DNA of 10,226 nucleotides from Methyloligella sp. (GCA_027058255.1 JALUTE010000340.1:1-10226), one strand, 5' to 3'. Numbered from the stretch's first letter, positions 1 through 6,489 are shown. The notes: generated by a model from the letters alone, not told the origin. Program-made: numbers and translations.

Positions 1-1
1 C

Positions 2-817
2 TATCTGGCGAGCACCGAGCTCGCACGCGAGAAGGGCGCCTTTCCCCTCTTCGAGCGCGACCCCTTTCTCGCGGCCCCGGGCGTTGCCCGGCTCGAGAGC
101 GACATACGCGCGGCCATTTCGCGCAACGGCATGCGCAACGGCACCGTCACGGCCATTGCACCGACGGGCACCATCTCCCTCCTTGCCGGCAATGTGTCGA
201 GCGGCATCGAGCCGATTTTCGACCTCACCTATCGCCGCCGCGTCCTGCGCGCCGACGGCACCGCCGAGGAGGACGTGGTCTCGGACTATGCCTATGCCCT
301 CTATCGCAGTCTCAAGGGCGCCGATGCGCCGCTGCCCCCCACCTTCGTCACCGCCAACGCCCTTTCGCCCAAGGCGCATCTCGCCATGCAGGCTGCCCTT
401 CAGCGCCATGTGGACGGGGCCATTTCCAAGACCATCAACTGCCCCGAGGACATGCCCTTCGAGGCCTTCCGCGACATCTATGCCCGCGCCCACGCCCTCG
501 GCCTCAAGGGCTGCACCACCTATCGGCCGAACCCAGTGACCGGGGCGGTGTTGAGCCGCGAGCAGGCCAGCGCCTGCGATGCGGTCGCCTGCGAGCTTGC
601 CGCCAATGGGGCCGATGCACGCGAGCGCGCCATGCGCGCGAAGAAGGATGGAAGGGGCGGACGGGATGCAACGGGCGCGCCCGAGCCGGCAGCCGGCGGA
701 GGCGGCGATGCGCCTGCGCCGGGGCACACCTCCGGCGCGCCTGCGCCGCCCACCCGCTCGCATGCCTCCTGCTGCGGCGACGACAGCGTGACGATTGTGC
801 GCACACGCATGCCATAG
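2..817 (+). CDS. nrdJ: Adenosylcobalamin-dependent (class II) ribonucleotide reductase, C-terminal part
   Basis: The gene enters from the left edge already open; 271 residues are visible and it stops with TAG at 815-817. It belongs to the B12-dependent ribonucleotide reductases, which make deoxyribonucleotides in the cytoplasm without needing oxygen. The visible part carries family motifs in order: APTGTISLLAGNVSSGIEPIF-like loop (about residues 50-70), SKTINCPED (about 142-150) and the strongly conserved GCTTYRPNPVTGAVL (about 166-180). The catalytic N-x-C-x-E region lies upstream of the window. After the last motif comes an 85-90 residue tail rich in Ala, Gly and Pro, with no TSCPD domain, ending in a Cys-Cys pair (SCCGDDS) close to the C terminus. 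That pair could be the redox shuttle known at the C terminus of class II enzymes; this is inference. Family call is firm; the tail is unassigned. Confidence 0.93.
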   Translation, partial: YLASTELAREKGAFPLFERDPFLAAPGVARLESDIRAAISRNGMRNGTVTAIAPTGTISLLAGNVSSGIEPIFDLTYRRRVLRADGTAEEDVVSDYAYALYRSLKGADAPLPPTFVTANALSPKAHLAMQAALQRHVDGAISKTINCPEDMPFEAFRDIYARAHALGLKGCTTYRPNPVTGAVLSREQASACDAVACELAANGADARERAMRAKKDGRGGRDATGAPEPAAGGGGDAPAPGHTSGAPAPPTRSHASCCGDDSVTIVRTRMP

Positions 818-832
818 ACCGCACCGGCCAGT

Positions 833-864
833 GCGGCCGCCGCGTGGAGCCACTCCCCGGCCGC
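833..864 (+). terminator. GC-rich hairpin downstream of nrdJ, possible terminator
   Basis: GCGGCC (833-838) and GGCCGC (859-864) can pair, with a smaller GTGG/CCAC stem inside (844-853), starting 15 bases after the nrdJ stop. There is no U-tract, so termination would be Rho-assisted or the structure may only protect the 3' end. Termination itself is inferred. Confidence 0.35.
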
Positions 865-872
865 CTCCCATT

Positions 873-889
873 ATGCGCATGATGCGCAT
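873..889. repeat. Tandem palindromic octamers ATGCGCAT
   Basis: ATGCGCAT occurs at 873-880 and again at 882-889, separated by a single G. Each copy is self-complementary, and the 17-base whole is nearly symmetrical. It could be a binding site or chance; it lies downstream of nrdJ and over 400 bp from the next start codon, so no function is assigned. Confidence 0.4.
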
Positions 890-1030
890 GTCCGGCAGGC
901 ACGCCCCCTCCCTCGGCATGTCGCACCCTTGCAGGCACGGCTCTCGCACGTCGCCGGCGCGCCAGGTTCCGTGTCCGCACCGCCCGCTGGCGCGCTCCGC
1001 CGCACACGGGACGGGGAGGGTGGAGGGCGC

Positions 1031-1119
1031 ATGCACCTGGAGACCTCGAAAAACCTCTCCTTCACCTCGTCACCCGGCTTGACCCGACAATGACGAGTTT
1101 TGGAGGTGTCCACCTGCAT
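1031..1119. repeat. Large imperfect inverted repeat, REP/MITE-like palindromic element
   Basis: The left arm (1031-1072) and right arm (1091-1119) are complementary over three blocks. The first is 1031-1046 with 1104-1119 (13 of 16 pairs), the second 1047-1052 with 1098-1103 (5 of 6), and the third CTCGTCA (1066-1072) with TGACGAG (1091-1097, 7 of 7). The left arm has 13 extra bases (1053-1065). The centre, CCGGCTTGACCCG, can fold further (CGG 1075-1077 with CCG 1084-1086). Cores of the GGCTTGACCCG type are common in intergenic palindromes of Rhizobiales genomes. It encodes nothing visible. It may be a dispersed repeat; copy number cannot be seen from one window. Confidence 0.65.
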
Positions 1120-1219
1120 GTGGTCCGGCACGCGCTGTGCGAGCCGGATCGGAGCATGCCCAGGCGCGGGCATGGCGGGCCCGGTGCACAGGTCATCGGG
1201 CAGCCCTTTCACAAGCCGA

Positions 1220-1248
1220 TTGACCTCGCTGGTATCTCGCCCCACATA
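1220..1248 (+). promoter_or_regulatory. Weak promoter candidate for the ABC transporter operon
   Basis: TTGACC (1220-1225) is a good -35 match, but the base run 17 nt downstream (CACATA, 1243-1248) is a poor -10. It lies 52 bp before the start codon, which has no clear ribosome-binding site. Low certainty. Confidence 0.25.
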
Positions 1249-1300
1249 AGGGGGCTTCGCCTCGCTTCACCCATTCCCGACCTCACGCCGCAGCGCGCCC

Positions 1301-2227
1301 ATGGATCCGATCATCTCCATTCGAAACCTGTCCAAGACCTATGCCACGGGGCTCGAAGCGCTCCGCAATGTCGATCTCGATATAGACCGCGGCGAGATTT
1401 TCGCGCTGTTGGGGCCAAACGGGGCCGGGAAGACGACCCTGATCGGCATCGTCTGCGGCATCGTCAACGCCACCGCCGGCACGGTGAGCGTCGATGGCTT
1501 CGATATCGTGCGCGACTATCGCAAGACCCGGGCCCGGATCGGCCTCGTGCCCCAGGAGCTCACCACGGATGCGTTCGAGAGCGTGCTGCACACGGTCACC
1601 TTCTCGCGCGGCCTCTTCGGCAAACCCGCCGATCCGGCGCATATCGAGCGCGTGCTGCGCGCGCTCTCCCTCTGGGACAAGCGCGATGCGCGCATCATGA
1701 CCCTTTCCGGCGGCATGAAGCGCCGGCTTCTCATTGCCAAGGCCCTCGCCCACGAGCCCGACATCCTCTTTCTCGACGAGCCCACGGCGGGCGTGGATGT
1801 GAGCCTGCGGCAGGATATGTGGAACCTCGTTCGCCGGATGCGCGAGACGGGCGTCACCATCATCCTCACCACCCATTACATCGAGGAGGCGGAGGACATG
1901 GCCGACCGCATCGGCATCATCAATGGCGGCCGGCTCATTCTGGTGGAGGACAAGGCGAGCCTCATGCTCAAGCTCGGCCGCAAGCGCCTGGTGCTGCATC
2001 TGGCCGAGCCCCTCGATGCCGTTCCGCCGGCGCTTGCCGCCTATGATCTGCAGCTCGGCGCGGGAGGGTGCGAGCTCATCTACACCTACGATACGCGCAA
2101 GGAGCGCACCGGCATCACGGCGCTCCTCAATGACATTCGCGAGGCGGGCATCGGCTTTCGAGACCTGCACACCACCCAGAGCTCCCTCGAGGACATCTTT
2201 GTCGATCTGGTGAAGAGGTCGCAATGA
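1301..2227 (+). CDS. ABC transporter ATP-binding protein, YadG-like
   Basis: This is a 308-residue cytoplasmic ATPase that would power export by the permease encoded immediately downstream. All nucleotide-binding motifs are present: Walker A GPNGAGKTT (38-46), Q-loop Gln85, signature LSGGM (135-139), Walker B ILFLDEPT (155-162) and switch His192. The C-terminal 100 residues form an accessory domain typical of ABC-2 type exporters. Length and partner match the E. coli YadG/YadH pair, whose substrate is unknown; DrrA and NodI are more distant relatives. The start is fixed because an in-frame stop lies at 1247-1249 and ATG 1301 is the only good start after it, though no clear Shine-Dalgarno precedes it. 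The stop overlaps the next start as ATGA, so the two are translationally coupled. Substrate unknown. Confidence 0.92.
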   Translation: MDPIISIRNLSKTYATGLEALRNVDLDIDRGEIFALLGPNGAGKTTLIGIVCGIVNATAGTVSVDGFDIVRDYRKTRARIGLVPQELTTDAFESVLHTVTFSRGLFGKPADPAHIERVLRALSLWDKRDARIMTLSGGMKRRLLIAKALAHEPDILFLDEPTAGVDVSLRQDMWNLVRRMRETGVTIILTTHYIEEAEDMADRIGIINGGRLILVEDKASLMLKLGRKRLVLHLAEPLDAVPPALAAYDLQLGAGGCELIYTYDTRKERTGITALLNDIREAGIGFRDLHTTQSSLEDIFVDLVKRSQ

Positions 2228-2985
2228 ACATTCGTGCCATCTGGGCGATCTACAAGTTCGAAATGGCGCGCACCTGGCGCACGCTGATGCAGAGCATCAT
2301 CTCGCCCGTGCTCTCCACCAGCCTCTATTTCGTCGTCTTCGGGGCGGCGATCGGCTCGCGCATCGCCGAGATCGAGGGCGTGGCCTATGGCGCCTTCATC
2401 GTCCCCGGCCTGATGATGATGTCGCTTCTCACCCAGAGCGTCTCGAACGCCTCCTTCGGCATCTACTTTCCGCGCTTCACGGGCACGATCTACGAAATCC
2501 TGTCCGCCCCCATCTCCTTCTTCGAGATCGTGCTCGGCTATGTGGGCGCGGCGGCCACCAAATCCATCCTGCTCGGGCTCATCATTCTCGCGACCGCATC
2601 GGTGATCGTGCCCCTCGAGATTCGCCACCCCGTCTGGATGATGGGCTTTCTCGTGCTGACCGCCGTCACCTTCTCCCTGCTCGGCTTCATCATCGGCATC
2701 TGGGCCGACGGTTTCGAGCAGCTTCAGATCGTGCCGCTTCTGGTGATCACGCCGCTGGCCTTTCTGGGGGGCAGCTTCTACTCCCTCGACATGCTGCCGC
2801 CCCTCTGGCAGCGGATCAGCCTGTTCAACCCGGTGGTCTATCTCATCAGCGGTTTTCGCTGGAGCTTCTCCGAGGTCTCGGATGTGAGCGTGGGGGTGAG
2901 CGTGGCCATGACCATGGGCTTCCTGGGGCTTTGCCTGACGGTCATCTGGTGGATCTTCCGCACCGGCTACCGCCTCAAGAGCTGA
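2224..2985 (+). CDS. ABC-2 type transporter permease, YadH-like
   Basis: This 253-residue inner-membrane permease is the partner of the ATPase upstream, with which it overlaps by four bases. About six hydrophobic segments are visible (roughly residues 22-42, 56-80, 102-122, 135-158, 170-190 and 225-248), the usual ABC-2 topology. The conserved stretch before the last segment, with PLAFLGGSFYS at about 177-187 and FNPVVYLISGFR at about 201-212, is the ABC-2 signature seen in YadH, NodJ and DrrB. Two such half-transporters would normally dimerise with two ATPases. The substrate cannot be read from the sequence; relatives export polysaccharides, lipids or drugs. The gene ends in a convergent gap facing the GMC oxidoreductase gene. 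Confidence 0.92.
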   Translation: MNIRAIWAIYKFEMARTWRTLMQSIISPVLSTSLYFVVFGAAIGSRIAEIEGVAYGAFIVPGLMMMSLLTQSVSNASFGIYFPRFTGTIYEILSAPISFFEIVLGYVGAAATKSILLGLIILATASVIVPLEIRHPVWMMGFLVLTAVTFSLLGFIIGIWADGFEQLQIVPLLVITPLAFLGGSFYSLDMLPPLWQRISLFNPVVYLISGFRWSFSEVSDVSVGVSVAMTMGFLGLCLTVIWWIFRTGYRLKS

Positions 2986-3045
2986 ATCGCGCCGCGCAAC
3001 CGCAGGCCGGTCCCGGCGCGGCGCACCCGAAGCCCCCTGGCGGAA

Positions 3046-3067
3046 CGCGGCCGGGAGGATGGCCGCG
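3046..3067. terminator. GC hairpin after the permease gene, possible terminator
   Basis: CGCGGCC (3046-3052) pairs perfectly with GGCCGCG (3061-3067) around an 8-base loop, 60 bases past the permease stop. No T-run follows on either strand. It sits in the gap between convergent genes, where a bidirectional terminator would be expected. Confidence 0.35.
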
Positions 3068-3137
3068 GGCAGAGGCGCCGATCCCCAGGGAGCGCCGACG
3101 GGGGCAACCGAGGGGCCGGGCCCTGCCTGCGGCCGGC

Positions 3138-3182
3138 GAGGAGCCGCCAGCGTGCCCGAAGGCGGGGGGAGGCCGGCTCCTC
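3138..3182. terminator. Hairpin overlapping the end of the GMC gene, possible terminator
   Basis: GAGGAGCC (3138-3145) and GGCTCCTC (3175-3182) are perfectly complementary, with an inner CCGCC/GGCGG pairing (3144-3148, 3161-3165) as an alternative. The right arm overlaps the stop codon of the minus-strand GMC gene (3181-3183). There is no U-tract, so it is a structural candidate only. Confidence 0.35.
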
Positions 3183-4752
3183 AGATTGCGCCCTTCTTCA
3201 TCTGCTCGGCGATGTAATCCGACTGGCGGATGGCCAGGGCCACGATGGTGAGCGTCGGGTTCTCGGCGCCGCCCGTCGTGAACTGGCTTCCATCGGACAC
3301 GAACAGATTGGCGATGTCGTGGGTCTGCCCCCATTTGTTCACGACACCGTCGCGCGGCTTCTCGCTCATGCGGTTGGTGCCGAGATTGTGGGTCGAGGGA
3401 TAGGGCGGCGTCGGGAAGGTCCGCACGGCCCCGACCGCGTCATAGACCGCCGCGCCCTGCTTGTAGGCATGGTTGCGCATGGCGACGTCGTTCGGGTGAT
3501 CGTCGAAATGCACATTGGGGATCGGCATGCCGTACTTGTCCTTCTTGGTCGGGTGCAATGTGATGGCATTGCTCTCCTGCGGCATGTCCTCGCCCACCAG
3601 CCACATGCCGGCCATGTTCTCGTACATGTCGAGCGCCGAGGTGAAGGACCGGCCCCAGGCACCGGGGTCGAGAAAGGCCGCCATGAAAGGCAGGCCGAGT
3701 GAGAGGGTCTCCATCTCGTAGCCACCCACGAAACCGCGCTTGGGATCGTTCCTCGACTCGTCGGTGATGATGCCGGCCATGGTCGTGCCGCGATACATGT
3801 GCACCGGCTTGTCGAACACGGCGTAGACCGATCCGGTCATGTGGCGCATGTAGTTCTTGCCCACTTGGCCCGAGGAGTTGGCGAGCCCGTCCGGGAACAT
3901 GTTGGAGTGGGAGTTCAGAAGCAGCCGCGGGCTCTCGATGGAGTTGCCGGCCACGCAGACGATGCGCGCCTTCTGCCGTTGCAGCTTGCCGTTCTTGTCC
4001 GCATAGACCACGCCGGTGACCTTGCCCTTGGCGTCATGCTCGATCTTGAGCACCTGGCTGTTCGGGCGCACCTCGAGCTTTCCCGTGTCCTCGCCCTTGG
4101 GAATATCCGAGTAGAGGGTCGACCATTTGGCACCGATCACACAGCCCTGGAAGCAGAAGCCGATCTGTCGGCACGAGGGCCGGCCGTCACGCGGCTTGGA
4201 ATTGATGGCCATCCGGCCCGTGTGGCAGGTCTTGTAGCCGAGCTTGTCCGCGCCCGCCTTCATGACCTTGAAATTGTTGTTGCCGGGAAGGCCCGGAATG
4301 CCGTTGGTGCGCGTCACGCCCATATTGCTCTCGGCCTTGGCATAATAGGGCTCGAGCTCCTCGAGTGTGAGCGGCCAGTCGAGCAGGTTGGCGCCCGGGA
4401 TGTCCCCATAGGTGGTGCGGGCCTTGAACTCGTGCGCCTGGAAGCGAAGCGAGGCACCCGCCCAGTGCACGGTCGAGCCGCCCACTGCCTTCACGATCCA
4501 GGCCGGCAAGCCGGAGAAATCCTTGGCTATGCGCCAGCTCCCCGATGTGGTGCGCGGATCCAGCCACGAGATCTTCGAGAACATCGTCCATTCGTCATTG
4601 ACGAAATCGTCGATCTCGTGCCGTCCTCCGGCCTCCAGAATGACCGTGTCGATCCCCTTGCGCGCAAGCTGCGATCCGAGCGTTCCGCCGCCTGCGCCTG
4701 ATCCGATCACGACGACGACGCTGCTGTCGTCGAGCTTGTAGGGTGCGCCCAT
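3181..4752 (-). CDS. GMC-family FAD oxidoreductase (catalytic subunit of a gluconate/sugar dehydrogenase-type complex)
   Basis: This 523-residue flavoprotein probably oxidises a sugar, sugar acid or alcohol in the periplasm. The FAD motif GSGAGGGTLGSQLA is at 17-30, followed by Glu40 for the ribose. The C-terminal half has the GMC catalytic region: His455 in THNLGTNRM and the SDGSQFTTGGAENPT segment at 486-500. A cysteine motif, C194-x5-C200-x3-C204, sits where the bacterial FAD-dependent glucose dehydrogenase alpha subunit binds an iron-sulfur cluster. From memory that family has two adjacent Cys at the first position, but Arg195 is found here. There is no signal peptide, which fits hitch-hiker export with the Tat-tagged small subunit encoded 57 bp upstream. 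A strong ribosome-binding site GGGAGGAG (4762-4769) lies 9 nt before the start. Substrate unknown. Confidence 0.9.
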   Translation of the reverse strand: MGAPYKLDDSSVVVVIGSGAGGGTLGSQLARKGIDTVILEAGGRHEIDDFVNDEWTMFSKISWLDPRTTSGSWRIAKDFSGLPAWIVKAVGGSTVHWAGASLRFQAHEFKARTTYGDIPGANLLDWPLTLEELEPYYAKAESNMGVTRTNGIPGLPGNNNFKVMKAGADKLGYKTCHTGRMAINSKPRDGRPSCRQIGFCFQGCVIGAKWSTLYSDIPKGEDTGKLEVRPNSQVLKIEHDAKGKVTGVVYADKNGKLQRQKARIVCVAGNSIESPRLLLNSHSNMFPDGLANSSGQVGKNYMRHMTGSVYAVFDKPVHMYRGTTMAGIITDESRNDPKRGFVGGYEMETLSLGLPFMAAFLDPGAWGRSFTSALDMYENMAGMWLVGEDMPQESNAITLHPTKKDKYGMPIPNVHFDDHPNDVAMRNHAYKQGAAVYDAVGAVRTFPTPPYPSTHNLGTNRMSEKPRDGVVNKWGQTHDIANLFVSDGSQFTTGGAENPTLTIVALAIRQSDYIAEQMKKGAI

Positions 4753-4809
4753 GTCTCAATTCTCCTCCCGAAAAATCCTCTCTCCCGTGCCGAGGCGTAG
4801 ACAGGTGCC

Positions 4810-5343
4810 TTACAGCCAGTCGATGTCGTTGAAACCACGCTCGAGATAGCCGCCCTTGGAAGCGGATTCGCCCTCATAGCCGAAGATCGGCCACACCTCC
4901 TTGTTGTTGTAGAGTCCCGTCACCAGGCCACCCCGGATTTTCTGGAAGAAGGCGCCGTGCTCGATCTGGCGCAGCAGTGCCACCCGATCGGCCTCCCACC
5001 CCACGCCCACATAGGGCGCGCCATGCGCCGCCTTGGCCAGGCCGTCGAGGGTGGTGACACCGTTCTCGATGAGCTTGCGCAGCGCCGCGTCCTTGCCCGC
5101 CTGGGCGTCGTAGCCCTTCACCGCGAGCGCATAGAAGCGGTCCGCCAGCCGGTCGTGCGGATAGATGTCGCGGGCCATCTGGATCAGAGTGTGCATGGTC
5201 TCGGGCTTGAGCGCCTCGACCTTCACGCCCCAGGCCTCCGTCGCGCTGATGAGGGCACCGCTCGAGATCACCAGGGCGATGGCGCCGCTCGAGGCGATGA
5301 AATTGCGCCGCGTGACGGCGGGGCCCTTGCCTGCACTCTCCAT
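4810..5343 (-). CDS. Gluconate 2-dehydrogenase subunit 3 family protein with Tat signal (small subunit)
   Basis: This 177-residue protein carries a twin-arginine signal: TRRNFIA (residues 11-17), a hydrophobic stretch (about 18-34) and a likely cleavage near Ala37. The mature part resembles the gluconate 2-dehydrogenase subunit 3 family (gamma subunit), with MARDIYPHD near 56-64 and the ending GGYLERGFNDIDWL at 164-177. Such subunits escort the unsignalled GMC flavoprotein through the Tat pathway and stay bound to it in the periplasm. That partner is the next gene downstream, 57 bp away, so the two form an operon. AGGAGG (5352-5357) lies 8 nt before the start. The usual third partner, a multi-haem cytochrome c, is absent from this window. 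Confidence 0.88.
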   Translation of the reverse strand: MESAGKGPAVTRRNFIASSGAIALVISSGALISATEAWGVKVEALKPETMHTLIQMARDIYPHDRLADRFYALAVKGYDAQAGKDAALRKLIENGVTTLDGLAKAAHGAPYVGVGWEADRVALLRQIEHGAFFQKIRGGLVTGLYNNKEVWPIFGYEGESASKGGYLERGFNDIDWL

Positions 5344-5382
5344 GGTTTTTTCCTCCTGTTTTCTCTGGATGGCGGAGCCGTC

Positions 5383-5400
5383 CGGCCGAACCGCCGGCCG
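5383..5400. other. Short GC hairpin between the glyoxalase and Tat-subunit genes
   Basis: CGGCCG (5383-5388) is repeated at 5395-5400; being self-complementary, the copies can pair across a 6-base loop. It lies in the 74-bp gap after the glyoxalase gene. It may weaken or end transcription before the dehydrogenase genes, but there is no T-run. Confidence 0.3.
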
Positions 5401-5417
5401 CGTCCTGGCATGGGCTC

Positions 5418-5813
5418 TCAGCGGTAGCGGCCGTGCTTCTCCAGCACTTCGATCTTGTATCCGTCGGGGTCTTCGACGAAGAAGAAGCGCGCCATCAACG
5501 CCCCGTCGCGATGGAACTCCACAATGTCGCGCACAGGAATCCCGGCATCGCGAAGGCGGCCATGCTCGCCATCGAGGTCCTCTACCGCAAAGGCCACATG
5601 CCCATAGCCGTCGCCATGAGTGTAGGGTTCGGTGCGATCGTGATTGATGGTCAGCTCGATCTCGAAATCCGCCTCGTCATTGCGCATATAGACGAGCGTG
5701 AAGTCGTCGAAGACGAAGCGATCGGCGATTTCCAGCCCGAACGCCTCTCGATAGAACGCAACGGACCGGTCCTCCTCGAGGACCCGGATCATCACATGGA
5801 TGGCCTTCGCCAT
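5418..5813 (-). CDS. Glyoxalase I-like VOC family protein (lactoylglutathione lyase)
   Basis: This 131-residue VOC-fold protein resembles GloA, which isomerises the methylglyoxal-glutathione hemithioacetal to S-lactoylglutathione in the cytoplasm. The four metal ligands of bacterial GloA have counterparts: His6 (IHVMIRV), Glu53 (EIELT), His72 (YGHVAFAV) and Glu122 (DPDGYKIEVLE). The E. coli ligands are His5, Glu56, His74 and Glu122, and E. coli GloA is close to this length. The start is the only plausible ATG; a weak GGGAG lies about 13 nt upstream. The gene is first in line before the Tat subunit and GMC genes, with a 74-bp gap, so co-transcription is possible but unproven. Enzyme class is fairly sure; the exact substrate is inferred. 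Confidence 0.88.
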   Translation of the reverse strand: MAKAIHVMIRVLEEDRSVAFYREAFGLEIADRFVFDDFTLVYMRNDEADFEIELTINHDRTEPYTHGDGYGHVAFAVEDLDGEHGRLRDAGIPVRDIVEFHRDGALMARFFFVEDPDGYKIEVLEKHGRYR

Positions 5814-5897
5814 GGTGCTCTGGCTCCCTCGTCCGCTCCCATCCGGGACCGGCCATTGCCGGACGGAACGAGCATAGGAGGGATCGCAACGCGATAG

Positions 5898-5915
5898 GTA
5901 GTATGGAGATACTAC
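5898..5915. promoter_or_regulatory. 18-bp palindrome upstream of the glyoxalase gene, operator candidate
   Basis: GTAGTAT (5898-5904) and ATACTAC (5909-5915) form a perfect 7-bp inverted repeat around GGAG. It is A/T-rich in a GC-rich region and lies 85 bp upstream of the glyoxalase start. A -10-like TATGCT (minus strand, 5871-5876) lies between, so the palindrome would cover or adjoin the -35 position. It looks like a dimeric repressor site; the regulator is unknown. Confidence 0.5.
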
Positions 5916-5945
5916 AGCGCCAAGGCGCGGAGGATGACGGGGAAC

Positions 5946-5987
5946 GGAAAAGGCAGAAGAGCGCCGCCCGCTCGCCGGCCGGGCGCT
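5946..5987 (-). terminator. Hairpin with pyrimidine-rich tail after the ribbon-helix-helix gene
   Basis: On the minus strand AGCGCC (5982-5987) pairs with GGCGCT (5960-5965), with further GC pairing inside, followed by CTTCTGCCTTTTCC (5946-5959). It begins 32 bases after the gene's stop. The tail is T-rich but not a clean U-tract, so this is a moderate intrinsic-terminator candidate. Confidence 0.45.
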
Positions 5988-6003
5988 GTGAGCGGCACAA
6001 GGG

Positions 6004-6045
6004 GATCATTCGGCGGGGATCATTCGGCGGCGATCATTCCCGCCG
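6004..6045. repeat. 14-bp tandem repeat, about three units, at the 3' end of the ribbon-helix-helix gene
   Basis: The plus strand reads GATCATTCGGCGGG at 6004-6017, GATCATTCGGCGGC at 6018-6031, and a diverged third unit GATCATTCCCGCCG at 6032-6045. The stop codon of the minus-strand gene (6020-6022) falls in the middle unit. Because 14 is not a multiple of three, a change in copy number would alter the C-terminal residues and the stop. Confidence 0.7.
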
Positions 6046-6352
6046 ACTGTCTCGCTTCCTCCTGGAGGCGGGCCTCCGCCGCCCGGTCGCCGCGAATGGT
6101 GCCCACATAGGTGAGGCAGGCGCAGCGCAGCAGCGAGGTGAAATTGTGAGTATCGCCCGAAAGCTCCAGGACCTCGTCATGCAGGGTCGTCAAGAAGCGT
6201 GGTAGCGCCATGTTCTGGGTGTGGGCGATTTCCTCCAGGATTGTCCAGAACGCATGCTCCAGACGGATGCTTGTGGCATGTCCGCCCAGGCGCACGGACC
6301 GTGTTTGATAGGCATAGGATTCCGGCCGCTGACCGGCGAAAATCTGGCACAT
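6020..6352 (-). CDS. Small ribbon-helix-helix domain protein (RHH_4-like)
   Basis: This 110-residue protein starts with MCQIFAGQ and has the ATSIRLE strand (26-32), then helices through LPRFLTTLHDEVLE (50-63) and FTSLLRCACLTYV (71-83). This is the layout of a small ribbon-helix-helix family widespread in Alphaproteobacteria, usually annotated as of unknown function. The fold suggests DNA binding through the paired strand of a dimer, but no target is known. The frame is open further upstream to an ATG at 6466. I chose 6352 because the family begins here, GGGAGGA (6360-6366) lies 7 nt before it, and a -10 box lies at 6385-6390, inside any longer version. It is probably transcribed alone. The end lies in a tandem repeat. 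Confidence 0.85.
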   Translation of the reverse strand: MCQIFAGQRPESYAYQTRSVRLGGHATSIRLEHAFWTILEEIAHTQNMALPRFLTTLHDEVLELSGDTHNFTSLLRCACLTYVGTIRGDRAAEARLQEEARQSAGMIAAE

Positions 6353-6384
6353 GCTCGCATCCTCCCAACTCGAGCCTGTCGGCC

Positions 6385-6414
6385 AGTATAGCACCTCTCG
6401 CCGGATCATCGGAA
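6385..6414 (-). promoter_or_regulatory. Promoter of the ribbon-helix-helix gene
   Basis: Read on the minus strand, TTCCGA (6409-6414) is followed after 18 bp by TATACT (6385-6390), a 5-of-6 match to the -10 consensus. This is about 33 bp before the ATG at 6352 and just upstream of a good ribosome-binding site, so spacing to a transcript start is natural. The -35 is only a partial match. Confidence 0.5.
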
Positions 6415-6468
6415 TTGGCCGTCCCGCCAATGGTGCCGTGGGCGCCGGAGAGGCGGTGCGCGCCATGG

Positions 6469-6489
6469 GTCGCGGCGTGCGCCCGCGAC
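6469..6489. terminator. GC hairpin between the DUF1641 gene and the ribbon-helix-helix gene
   Basis: GTCGCGG (6469-6475) pairs perfectly with CCGCGAC (6483-6489) across a 7-base loop. It lies about 100 bases past the stop of the sulfur operon's last gene and upstream of the next promoter, a sensible place for transcription to end. No T-run is seen. Confidence 0.35.

Larger units (their letters stand above)
818..1300. other. Structured intergenic region between nrdJ and the ABC transporter
   Basis: No reading frame here looks coding on either strand. The 483 bases hold a hairpin after nrdJ (833-864), two copies of the self-complementary octamer ATGCGCAT one base apart (873-880, 882-889), a large imperfect inverted repeat (1031-1119), and a perfect 7-bp stem CATGCCC/GGGCATG with a 6-base loop (1155-1161, 1168-1174). 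Promoter-like bases follow at 1220-1248. Bases 890-1030 show nothing I can name. Confidence 0.6.

Noticed and set aside
873..889. NrdR box for regulation of nrdJ
   Set aside because: The octamers do not resemble the NrdR consensus and lie downstream of the gene rather than at a promoter.
1090..2046. A 318-codon plus-strand frame overlapping the ABC ATPase in another frame
   Set aside because: Arg/His/Pro-rich translation without domain features; it is a shadow of the ATPase gene.
1283..2224. A 313-codon minus-strand frame opposite the ABC ATPase gene
   Set aside because: The plus strand has every ABC motif; the antisense frame has no recognisable domain.
3799..4701. A 300-codon plus-strand frame opposite the GMC gene
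   Set aside because: It mirrors the GMC coding frame and shows no family features or ribosome-binding site.
6353..6466. 38-residue longer start for the ribbon-helix-helix protein
   Set aside because: The family starts at MCQIFAGQ, and both the -10 box and ribosome-binding site lie inside the longer version.
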